From: Gemmatimonadota bacterium
GTDB taxonomy: Bacteria > Gemmatimonadota > Gemmatimonadetes > Longimicrobiales > Gaopeijiaceae
NCBI GenBank assembly: GCA_022825135.1
Contig: JAJDYN010000029.1
Span: forward strand, 1-64,000
Reading direction: 5' to 3'
Length of the DNA: 64,000 nucleotides
Part shown: one piece after another, positions 18,670-26,122 of the stretch
How positions within the stretch are numbered: the first letter of the stretch is position 1
Layout of the letters: the number at the start of each line of letters is the position of its first letter
Made by a program: the position numbers and the translations under genes
The notes under the pieces: model-generated
Seen by the model: only the letters and a program-made list of their open reading frames with translations
What the model was told of the DNA's origin: nothing
Databases searched by the model: none

Positions 18670-19133
18670 CGGAATCTTCCTCCATCGTGGATTGCCTGAG
18701 TCCGAGCCTCGGCGAGGGAAAACAAAAACGCCCGCCAGCCGGGTCGCTGGTCGGGCCTCCGAGCATCCTCTTCTGAAGCGCGAGGAGCTACATGGGTCGG
18801 CCCGCCCGACCCCGCATCGGGGTGCAACATGGACACGAGCATACCTCGACGACGGACTGCCGTCCGCCGTGGCGTCGGGTATCTTCGTTGTGGCTCCGGA
18901 TTGCGTACATTGCGAGCCGGGGGTTGGTCAGCGGGAATAATCGGCGAGCCTCGCAACCCAAAATGAACCTGAACCCGGGATCGCGCAACGGCGGCCCCGG
19001 GAGCGCCGGGCTCCCGAACACGGGAATACCTTTCTTGAAGCGACAGACTCCGACGGACGCCCGGGGCTCGGCAGCGAATGCCCGCCTCAGAACCGCGATG
19101 GCACCAACAGCCCGCGGACCGACTCCCCCAGGT
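18670..19133. other. Divergent intergenic region
   Basis: These 464 bases lie between the thioredoxin-fold gene (minus) and the TonB receptor (plus). They contain the leader hairpin listed at 18719-18756. A frame continues upstream of the chosen receptor start to 18792, but it lacks a signal peptide, so I regard it as noncoding. No other structure was recognised. Confidence 0.45.
18719..18756 (-). promoter_or_regulatory. Attenuator-like hairpin in the leader of the thioredoxin-fold gene
   Basis: On the minus strand, GCCCG and CCAGC (complement of 18746-18756) pair with GCTGG and CGGGC (complement of 18730-18739) around a 6-base loop with one bulge. GTTTTTGTTTT follows at once. This has the form of an intrinsic terminator, yet it lies about 50 bases upstream of the start codon at 18669 and not after a recognised minus-strand gene. 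It could be a premature terminator used for attenuation, or the end of an unrecognised short RNA. Confidence 0.5.
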
Positions 19134-21473
19134 ATGCGAGCGGGCACATCCATCCACGGACTGCTGGCGGTCGTCAGCCTGCTGCCCGGCGTGCTCGCGG
19201 CGCAGACCGGCGGCGTGGAAGGAAGGATTCTCGATGCGGACGGGCCCCCCGTCTTCGCCGCCAACCTCATGCTCGCCCTCCCGACGACACCGGACCAGAT
19301 CGAGCGCATCGCTGAATCGGATCGCTTCGGTTATTTCCGGATCGAGAGTCTGTTTCCGGGGCAGTATCTGCTGCGTGTCGAGCGAATCGGATACGGAGAA
19401 GTCGTCCAGCCCATCGAAATCGTCGCCGGTCGCCGCATCGAGATCGACGTCACGCTGACCGCCGCCCCGGTTGCGCTTGAAGGCATCGCCGTCAGCACGG
19501 CGGAAACCCGCGAACGCAGCCGCTTCCTGGAAACCGCGGGCGTCACGGTGCGCGAGATATCCCAGGCGGAACTCCGCCTCGTGCCCGGACTCGCCGAAGC
19601 GGATCCCATCCGGGCGGTCGAGGTTCTGCCGGGGGTGGTGTCCACCTCGGACTTCACGGCATCCTTCAACGTGCGCGGCGGCTCCGCGGATCAGAACCTG
19701 ATCCTGCTGGACGGCGTGCCCATCTTCAACCCGTTCCACCTGGGCGGCATCTTCTCGGTCTTCAACGCCGACATGGTGGGACGGGTCGAGCTGAGCTCGG
19801 GTGGCTTCCCCGCCGAGCACGGCGGACGGGTGTCGTCCCTGCTGCTCGTCGAAAGCGACCCCGGGACCGACGACTTCAGCGTCCGAGGCGGCGTGTCGCT
19901 GCTCGCGGCGCGAGCTGCTCTCGGAAGCAGGGCGCCCGCAGTCCTGGAGCGGACGCTCGGGCTCCAACGTCTCAAGTGGCGCGCCTCCGGCCGGCGCTCC
20001 TGGTTCGACCAGCTGCCTGGCTCGGTCCCCTATCACCTCGCGGACTTCCAGGGCGTGGTCGAGGGATGGACGGCGGGCGGAAGCCGCATCCTGATCACGG
20101 CGTACACGGGCGACGACGTCTTCAACCTGACCGAAGTCGATGAGGACGACGAGGACGGCTTTCCCCTGCGCGCGGCCTGGGAATGGGGGAACGACCTCCT
20201 CGGGGTGCGCTGGACGATGCCTCGCCGCGACGGCGGAGCCTTCGACGTTCGGGCAGGCTACACCCGTTTCAACTCCGCCCTGGCCTTCCCCGATTTTTCG
20301 GATACGGAGTTCAGCAGCGGCATCTCGCAGCTGTCGCTGGGCGCCGAACTGGAGCATGCCCTGGGTCGGCGGTGGACGCTCAAGAGCGGGGTCTCGGCAG
20401 ACCGGATGACGCACCTCAACCTGGTCCGGGCGGGGGGCACCCAATTCACCGACAACTCGGGCAGGGGATGGCTGGGCGGTGCCTTCGCCCATGCCGAGTG
20501 GAGGGGTGGACTGACCTGGCTGGTCGAAGCCGGACTGCGGGCGGACCGCTGGGCACCCACCGCAGGCGATCCCATCAACCAGCTTGCCCCCAGACTGGCG
20601 GTGAAGCGGTTCCTCCGCGGCGGCGACATCGCGGTGAAGGCCGCGGCGGGGCGCTTCACCCAGTTTCTGCACTCGGCACGGGACGACGAGGTGCCCATCG
20701 GCATCGACGTATGGGTGCTCACCGGCCACCTGGCGCCGCACATCGCTTCCGACCAGGCCCAGTTGGGGGTCGACGCATATTTCCCGGGAGGGTGGTTTGC
20801 ATCGCTGGAGGTCTACGAGCGGTTCTTCGACGGCGTCACCACCTTCAATCCGGTTGACGATCCGAACCGCGGCGACGACGATCTGTTGCCCGGAAGCGGC
20901 CGGTCGCGCGGGATCGATTTCTTCGTGCGCAAGACCGGGGAGGGCGTGACCGGCTGGGTGTCCGCCTCGTGGCTGCGCGCCACCCGCACCTTCCCGAACT
21001 TCCTGAGCGGGCGGACTCCCCCGCCCGACCATACCTATCCACCCATCTTCGACCGCCGGCTGGATCTGGACGTGGTCCTGCGGATTCCGATGCCCGCGGG
21101 CCTGCGCGGCGGGATTCGGTGGAACCTGGGGACCGGGTTGCCCTACACCCGACCGCTGGCCTCGTTCGTGTACTTCTCCCCGCAGAACGTGTCGGGCGGG
21201 CGCCTCACCATGCAGGACGACGAAGACAACGCCATGCTGCTCGGCTCGCGCAACGGGGCCCGCTATCCGGCGTATCACCGCCTCGACCTGAGCATGCGCC
21301 GGACCTTCACCTTCGACTGGGGTTCGCTCACGCCCCACCTGGACGTGCTCAACGTCTACAACCGCAAGAACGTCCTCTTCTATTTCTTCGACTATTCCGC
21401 GGACACGGCGACCCGTTCCGGCCTGTCGATGTTCCCGATACTGCCCACGGTGGGGGTGGAGGTGACGTTCTGA
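19134..21473 (+). CDS. TonB-dependent receptor with CarboxypepD_reg domain
   Basis: The product is 779 residues from the ATG at 19134, chosen because a signal peptide follows directly (GLLAVVSLLPGVLAAQ). No good ribosome binding site is visible, and ATG 19098 is an alternative. A carboxypeptidase-regulatory-like domain spans about 26-115 (GGVEGRILDADGPPVFAANL). The plug at about 135-240 carries FNVRGGSADQNLILLDGVPI and GGFPAEHGGRVSSLL. This is the plug style of FecA/CirA-like receptors that pair with DUF4249 lipoproteins in Bacteroidota, not the SusC style. A beta-barrel runs to the C-terminal MFPILPTVGVEVTF. The next gene overlaps its stop by one base (TGATG), so the two are translationally coupled. 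Confidence 0.88.
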   Translation: MRAGTSIHGLLAVVSLLPGVLAAQTGGVEGRILDADGPPVFAANLMLALPTTPDQIERIAESDRFGYFRIESLFPGQYLLRVERIGYGEVVQPIEIVAGRRIEIDVTLTAAPVALEGIAVSTAETRERSRFLETAGVTVREISQAELRLVPGLAEADPIRAVEVLPGVVSTSDFTASFNVRGGSADQNLILLDGVPIFNPFHLGGIFSVFNADMVGRVELSSGGFPAEHGGRVSSLLLVESDPGTDDFSVRGGVSLLAARAALGSRAPAVLERTLGLQRLKWRASGRRSWFDQLPGSVPYHLADFQGVVEGWTAGGSRILITAYTGDDVFNLTEVDEDDEDGFPLRAAWEWGNDLLGVRWTMPRRDGGAFDVRAGYTRFNSALAFPDFSDTEFSSGISQLSLGAELEHALGRRWTLKSGVSADRMTHLNLVRAGGTQFTDNSGRGWLGGAFAHAEWRGGLTWLVEAGLRADRWAPTAGDPINQLAPRLAVKRFLRGGDIAVKAAAGRFTQFLHSARDDEVPIGIDVWVLTGHLAPHIASDQAQLGVDAYFPGGWFASLEVYERFFDGVTTFNPVDDPNRGDDDLLPGSGRSRGIDFFVRKTGEGVTGWVSASWLRATRTFPNFLSGRTPPPDHTYPPIFDRRLDLDVVLRIPMPAGLRGGIRWNLGTGLPYTRPLASFVYFSPQNVSGGRLTMQDDEDNAMLLGSRNGARYPAYHRLDLSMRRTFTFDWGSLTPHLDVLNVYNRKNVLFYFFDYSADTATRSGLSMFPILPTVGVEVTF

Positions 21474-22426
21474 TGAGTCCCCGCGGCCTCGGCACCACCT
21501 GCGCGCTGACGGCCCTGCTGGTGTCCGTCCCGGCGTGCGAACTCCAGGAAATCACCGTGGCGCAGTCCGAGGACGTGGTCGTCGCGGAGATCTACCTCTC
21601 CTCCGATGTCGACGGTGTCTCCGGCAGTGCCTGGATCCATCGGACATTGGGAAGTGCCGGCTCGACGCGGGAGCTGTCGTCGGCGGATGTGTTTCTGCGC
21701 GCGGAGTCCCGCGTCTCCACCGTTCGTCTCCGTCTTGCCGACCCTTCCTTCTGTGCAGGCGACGAGCTTCCGGCGGACTTCCCGGGGTCGTGCTATTTCG
21801 CGCAGCCGCTCGATCCCCGCCACTTCGGGCCGGGTTCGCTGGTGGAAGCGATCGTTCGTCTGCCCGACGGAGGTCGCATCACGGGACAGACGCGCGTCCC
21901 GGGCCCCTACGAACTCCGCACCCCGCGCACCAATCGCCGGCGGATGTGCTCCCTGGAACCGGCCCGGCGCTTCACTGTGGAGTGGACTCGCGCCGAAGGC
22001 GCGTGGGCCTACATTTCCGAGACGCAGATCATCAACCTCACCGCGGCGCTCGAGGACTCGAACATCGAGGTGGAGGAAGATCCGCTGCTCCTGGTGGGGC
22101 TGTCGGTATCGGAAGCGGACACCACCATCGTATTCCCCTCCGAATTCGGCCTCTTTGATCGTCCCAACCTGGGGCGTGATCTGGCATTGGTCCTGCAGGA
22201 GGGACTACCTTTCGGAACGCAGGCGGAAGTAGTGATCGCGGCCGCCGACCGAAACTACGTAAACTGGGTACGGCGCGGTGCCTTCAACCCGTCGGGCATC
22301 GTGCGCGTTCCCAGCCTCCACGGCGACGGCACGGGTGTCTTCGGGTCGGTCGTGCGCCAGCGCTTCACGGTGGACGCCGGCTTGCAGATTCCAACACCGG
22401 GACCCTGCGAGCCCGCGGAACCGTAG
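21473..22426 (+). CDS. DUF4249-like outer-membrane-associated lipoprotein
   Basis: The 317-residue product starts at ATG 21473, sharing a base with the receptor stop. The signal ends in a lipobox-like VPAC at residue 22. The mature protein is beta-rich with immunoglobulin-like strands (DVVVAEIYLSSD, SADVFLRAESRVSTVRL, RRFTVEWTRAEGAWAY). This matches the DUF4249 pattern of a small lipoprotein encoded right after a TonB receptor and thought to act as its surface partner, as SusD does for SusC. Family membership is by this layout and overall character, so it is moderately secure. Internal cysteines in FCAGDELP and GSCYFAQ may form a disulfide. Confidence 0.7.
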   Translation: MSPRGLGTTCALTALLVSVPACELQEITVAQSEDVVVAEIYLSSDVDGVSGSAWIHRTLGSAGSTRELSSADVFLRAESRVSTVRLRLADPSFCAGDELPADFPGSCYFAQPLDPRHFGPGSLVEAIVRLPDGGRITGQTRVPGPYELRTPRTNRRRMCSLEPARRFTVEWTRAEGAWAYISETQIINLTAALEDSNIEVEEDPLLLVGLSVSEADTTIVFPSEFGLFDRPNLGRDLALVLQEGLPFGTQAEVVIAAADRNYVNWVRRGAFNPSGIVRVPSLHGDGTGVFGSVVRQRFTVDAGLQIPTPGPCEPAEP

Positions 22427-22497
22427 AATGGTGACCGGGCCGGGACATCCCCTTGCGTCCCTTGCCCTGTCCGCAACACGAGGTGCGAGAGAAGAAG

Positions 22498-23595
22498 ATG
22501 GCGAACATCATCATCCCGCCCGGGTGGCGAATCCCGGAATCCGAGGCGACACCCCACGGGGTGTATCTGCGGCGTCGGGAATTCGTGCGCACGCTGGGTC
22601 TCGGGGTGGCCGCGCTGGGGTCGGCGGCGTGCGGCTCCAAGTTCATCGCGAACGAAGAAGATCCAGTCGAGCCGGATCCGCCGCCGGATCCCACGGATCC
22701 CACCCAGCCCGTAACCCCGCCGGATACCAACCCGCCCACGTGCGACGACGATCCACCGAGAGACCCGCTGCATACCATCTGCGTTTCTCCCAACGCCGAC
22801 CTGTATCCGGCGGAGCGGAACGTCACCTATACCCTGGGCTCGCGCGCGGTCACCGACCGGGGCGTCGCGTCCACGTACAACAACTACTACGAGTTCCTGC
22901 AAAGAGCCGGAAACATGTGGAGGCTGACCGGCCCGTTCCGGGTCCGTCCCTGGACGGTGACCTTCTCCGGACTGTGCAACGCTCCCGCCACCTGGGACAT
23001 CGACGCGCTCGAGCGCACGTTGGGCATTGAGGAGCGCCTCTACCGCCTGCGCTGCGTCGAGACCTGGTCGATCGCCGTCCCCTGGAGCGGTTACCCGCTG
23101 AGCAAGCTGATCGAACTCGCCGAGCCCAGCTCATCCGCCACCCATGTCGCCTTCCGGAGCTTCCACCGGCCCGAGGAGGCGGTCGGACAGGAAAGCGGTT
23201 CGCAGTGGCCGTGGCCCTACTACGAGGCGCTGCGGCTCGACGAGGCCATGAACGACCTCGCCTTCGTGGTGACGGGCGCCTACGGCGAGCCGCTGCCGAA
23301 GCAGAACGGGGCCCCGCTGCGGCTCGCGCTTCCCTGGAAGTACGGCTACAAGAGCGCGAAAGCCTTCCTGGAGGTGGAGTTCACGGACACGCAGCCCGGG
23401 ACATTCTGGTCGGACTACTCGCCCAACCAGTACGGCTTCTACTCGAACGTCAATCCGGACGTCGGCACCCCATGGTCACAGGCGACTGAGCGGCATCTGC
23501 CCAGCAACACACCCCAGCCGACGCAGCTCTTCAACGGGTACGGGGAGTACGTGGCGGACCTGTACGATCCGTCGCTGCTGACGCGCGTGAGCTGA
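22498..23595 (+). CDS. msrP: Periplasmic methionine-sulfoxide reductase catalytic subunit (molybdoenzyme)
   Basis: The 365-residue product is a YedY/MsrP-type molybdopterin enzyme that reduces methionine sulfoxide in periplasmic proteins. The start at 22498 follows GAGAGAAG. A twin-arginine signal (LRRREFVRTLGLGVAALGSA) ends in the lipobox-like SAACG. A proline-rich linker (PDPPPDPTDPTQP) then leads to the catalytic domain. Family hallmarks are STYNNYYEFL, FRVRPWTVTFSG, the Mo-ligand cysteine in LRCVETWSIAVPWSGYPLSK, and the substrate-domain block LPWKYGYKSAKAF. Most MsrP proteins are soluble, so a tethered form with a long linker is unusual. No MsrQ haem partner is adjacent. The gene follows the receptor/DUF4249 pair after a 71-base gap. 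Confidence 0.9.
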   Translation: MANIIIPPGWRIPESEATPHGVYLRRREFVRTLGLGVAALGSAACGSKFIANEEDPVEPDPPPDPTDPTQPVTPPDTNPPTCDDDPPRDPLHTICVSPNADLYPAERNVTYTLGSRAVTDRGVASTYNNYYEFLQRAGNMWRLTGPFRVRPWTVTFSGLCNAPATWDIDALERTLGIEERLYRLRCVETWSIAVPWSGYPLSKLIELAEPSSSATHVAFRSFHRPEEAVGQESGSQWPWPYYEALRLDEAMNDLAFVVTGAYGEPLPKQNGAPLRLALPWKYGYKSAKAFLEVEFTDTQPGTFWSDYSPNQYGFYSNVNPDVGTPWSQATERHLPSNTPQPTQLFNGYGEYVADLYDPSLLTRVS

Positions 23596-23671
23596 CTCGG
23601 CTCAGCCCCTGGACCCCAGGTCAGGTTCGTCGGATTGGAGCGAACGGCCTCTCCGCCGAGGAACAGGGGTC

Positions 23672-24529
23672 CTACAGAGAGAGGCGGGTGAAGTAGCCCA
23701 CCACGATCTCCGGGCCGGTGGCGAGGTTCTGGCCCGAAAGGGGCAGCCTGGAACCCAGTTCTACCTGCCCGGGACCCGCGGTAACCAACACCGACGGATA
23801 GAGCCGCACCATTTCGCGCTCCTGTCCCTCTCCCGTGAGTCCTCCGAAGTTGGGCGTGCCGCCGTACCACCCCTCGAACTGGACCTTGAAGCCGAGCACA
23901 TCACCACCACCCCCGAAACTGACGTTGAAGAAGCGCTCGTTTCCGAAGTCGCCGCCGTCGTCTTTCGCTTCGCGCCATCGGTAACCGGCCCACGACTGAA
24001 GGTAAAAGGGCCGCGGCCAGAAGGAGTGTCCCACCTCCGCCAGCACTTCCCAGTCCCGCTGGCCGTCGCCCAGCGGGATGAGCTCGGTACCGGACTCGAA
24101 GTCGGTGGGAAGCTTGGTGCCCGCGCGGATCGCGAACGGGAAGTCGCTGCCCAGAAGCCGGAGCGGGGCCGTGCGCACGTACACGCGGGTATCGCCGAAT
24201 CCCCACGAAATGCGGGTGCCTTCAAGATCGGCGAACTCGAGGCGGTGGTAGGACGGCTGAACCCAGATGTCGACGCCGGGGGCGATTCCCATCGCGACCG
24301 TCAGGAAGGAGGAAGCGGTCTGCGCGTGACCGTCCAGGAGGAAGTTGCGGACTTCGCCCGTGGGGCTGAACTGCTCGCGGGTGTCGAGATAGTACATGGC
24401 GAACGAGGCCCACCCCTGGCGCTCGGGCTCGATCCACTGTCCGTATCCCGGCGAGGCAAGGAGCGCGAGCGTGAGGGCGGTCAGGGCGGGTCCTCGATGG
24501 ATGATCCGGGCGTGTTTCAAATGGGTCAT
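23672..24529 (-). CDS. Predicted outer-membrane barrel protein B (Phenol_MetA_deg-like)
   Basis: The 285-residue product has a signal peptide (ALTALTLALLASPGYGQ) and alternating beta-strand character to a C-terminal VVGYFTRLSL, as in outer-membrane barrels. ISWGFGDTRVYVRTAPLRL and LIPLGDGQRDWEVLAEVGHS resemble proteins annotated under the MetA-pathway of phenol degradation family (PF13557), whose real function is largely unknown. It is a paralogue of the product of 24657-25562, sharing IPLGDGQRDWE and the GYRWRE/GHRWRE segment. No strong ribosome binding site is seen. Probably part of the same minus-strand unit, 127 bases downstream of the paralogue's stop. Confidence 0.7.
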   Translation of the reverse strand: MTHLKHARIIHRGPALTALTLALLASPGYGQWIEPERQGWASFAMYYLDTREQFSPTGEVRNFLLDGHAQTASSFLTVAMGIAPGVDIWVQPSYHRLEFADLEGTRISWGFGDTRVYVRTAPLRLLGSDFPFAIRAGTKLPTDFESGTELIPLGDGQRDWEVLAEVGHSFWPRPFYLQSWAGYRWREAKDDGGDFGNERFFNVSFGGGGDVLGFKVQFEGWYGGTPNFGGLTGEGQEREMVRLYPSVLVTAGPGQVELGSRLPLSGQNLATGPEIVVGYFTRLSL

Positions 24530-24656
24530 GGCGTATCGTGCGACGCGGTATCAGGAGTGGAAGGGTCGACCAGGTCGTGCCTGACCGGGTGAAAAGGTCG
24601 CCGTCACCCGGTCTGCCGCCAAACGGGGCACAATCCGTGCCACCGTCCTTATCGGG

Positions 24657-25562
24657 TCACGCTTCCGACCCCAACCTTACAAAATAGCCGATCACCAGCG
24701 TGTTGCCAGCCGGCAGGTTGGTGCCGCGCACCGGAATCTGCACTCCGGCCTTCGCCGAGCCCGCTCCCAGCCTGTAGCTGAGGGAGGGCGTGAGGCGCAG
24801 CATGGAGCGGGACGCCGTCGCGATCGAGAGGCCTTCGATGACCGGAACTCCGCCATCCCAGCCCTCGGCGATGAGGCTCGTTCCCAGGCGTCCGAACTCG
24901 ATTCCTCCGGAGAGCAGGAAGAACACTTCGTCGCCGAAGTCCCTCCGGGACTCCAGGTTCTGTTCCCGCCAGCGGTGGCCGATCCAGGCGCTTACATACG
25001 CGGGCACGGGGTAGAAGGAGTGGCCCAGCTCGAGGACCAGCTCCCAATCTCTCTGTCCGTCCCCAAGCGGAATGATCTCGGCGTCGACGGCGAAATCACC
25101 CACGGGCACCTTCGCCCCGCCCCGGATCGCCAGCGGGAACCCGCTGCCCAGGTAGCGGCCGGGCTGAACGCGCAGGTAGAAGCGCGTGTCGCCGATGCCC
25201 GATCGCAGCCGGTCGCCGCCCAGGTCGTCGAAGCGGAGGCGCTGGAACGGCACCTGCACCCATGCGTCGACTCCGGGAATCAGCCCCATCGCGACCGTGG
25301 CGAACGCGGACGTGCTCACGGCGTGGCCCTGAGTGAACGGGTCGAAGGCCCGAATGTCCCCGTCGGAGTGGAAGGCGTCTCGCGTGTCCAGGTGAAACAC
25401 CGAGAGGTCCATCCAGCCGCGGCCGGGCGGCTCGACCCACTGGGCGCTCGCCGCCCCGGCGCCTCCTGACAGGACCATGGCCGTCACGACGGCCGCGACG
25501 GGCAGACCCCCCAAGGCCCGGGAGCGAGGGCCGGGCGATGTGGAAGGCCGGCTCCGCGTCAC
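24657..25562 (-). CDS. Predicted outer-membrane barrel protein A, paralogue of the neighbour
   Basis: The 301-residue product starts at GTG 25562, overlapping the TGA of the preceding lipoprotein gene as GTGA, so translation is probably coupled. An arginine-rich N-terminus leads into a signal peptide (GLPVAAVVTAMVLSGGAGAA, cut at SAQ). The mature protein has the same opening as its paralogue (QWVEPPGRGWMDLSVFHLDT) and the shared DTRFYLRVQPGRYLGSGFPL and IPLGDGQRDWELVLELGHSF blocks. It ends in a strand with IGYFVRLGSEA. Beta-barrel composition and the signal suggest an outer-membrane channel. An open frame continues upstream to 25988 but overlaps the lipoprotein gene and lacks a signal. Confidence 0.72.
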   Translation of the reverse strand: MTRSRPSTSPGPRSRALGGLPVAAVVTAMVLSGGAGAASAQWVEPPGRGWMDLSVFHLDTRDAFHSDGDIRAFDPFTQGHAVSTSAFATVAMGLIPGVDAWVQVPFQRLRFDDLGGDRLRSGIGDTRFYLRVQPGRYLGSGFPLAIRGGAKVPVGDFAVDAEIIPLGDGQRDWELVLELGHSFYPVPAYVSAWIGHRWREQNLESRRDFGDEVFFLLSGGIEFGRLGTSLIAEGWDGGVPVIEGLSIATASRSMLRLTPSLSYRLGAGSAKAGVQIPVRGTNLPAGNTLVIGYFVRLGSEA

Positions 25563-25939
25563 CGGCCGCTGATCTGGACCGTGACAGTGGCGGATTGCGA
25601 ATCTCCCGCCACGGTGGACACCGTCGCGCGCGCTACGTAGGTGCCCGCTTCCTCGTAGGCGTAGTCGAAGTGCCCGGCCTGCGAGTTGATGTTGACGGGC
25701 GCGCCGCCTGTGTAGATGAACGGGATCGTCTCCAGGTCGCCCGTGCCGTATTCCACCACGGTCTGGGACAGGTTGGTGCCCCGCGACTCGTAGCGGAACC
25801 GGATTTCCTGGCCCACGGCCGCGCTCTCCTGGCTCGCGGTCAGGGTGACCGTGAGCGGCTGTGGCTCCAGGGGCGGGTTGAGGCACGAGGCGAGAAGAAG
25901 CGCACACGCGCACGACCTCAGAAAGAATTGGCTGAACAT
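25559..25939 (-). CDS. Small PKD-like lipoprotein
   Basis: The 126-residue product has a short signal with lipobox LASC (CALLLASC, Cys19). The single immunoglobulin-like domain resembles the PKD fold: QPLTVTLTASQESAAVGQEI, then FDYAYEEAGTYVARATVST. The YEEAGTY turn is the classical PKD signature, normally YxxPGxY. It is the first gene of a three-gene minus-strand unit with two predicted barrels and overlaps the first of them by 4 bases, so it may be an accessory lipoprotein for them. No ligand can be inferred. Confidence 0.75.
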   Translation of the reverse strand: MFSQFFLRSCACALLLASCLNPPLEPQPLTVTLTASQESAAVGQEIRFRYESRGTNLSQTVVEYGTGDLETIPFIYTGGAPVNINSQAGHFDYAYEEAGTYVARATVSTVAGDSQSATVTVQISGR

Positions 25940-26122
25940 CCTGGACCCGCCTTTGTGTTTTCCGGCCCGCGCGTGGTGGCGGACACATCTGTGGAAACCT
26001 ATGTTAGTCGTAGGTAATTGTCTGCATCTCAGACTGCGAGATCAGGCCGGTCCGACCGGGTGGATTGCGTCGTCCGGGCGGGCCGGGGTGGTGGCGCATG
26101 TCCGCGATCCGGAGGCCACGGA

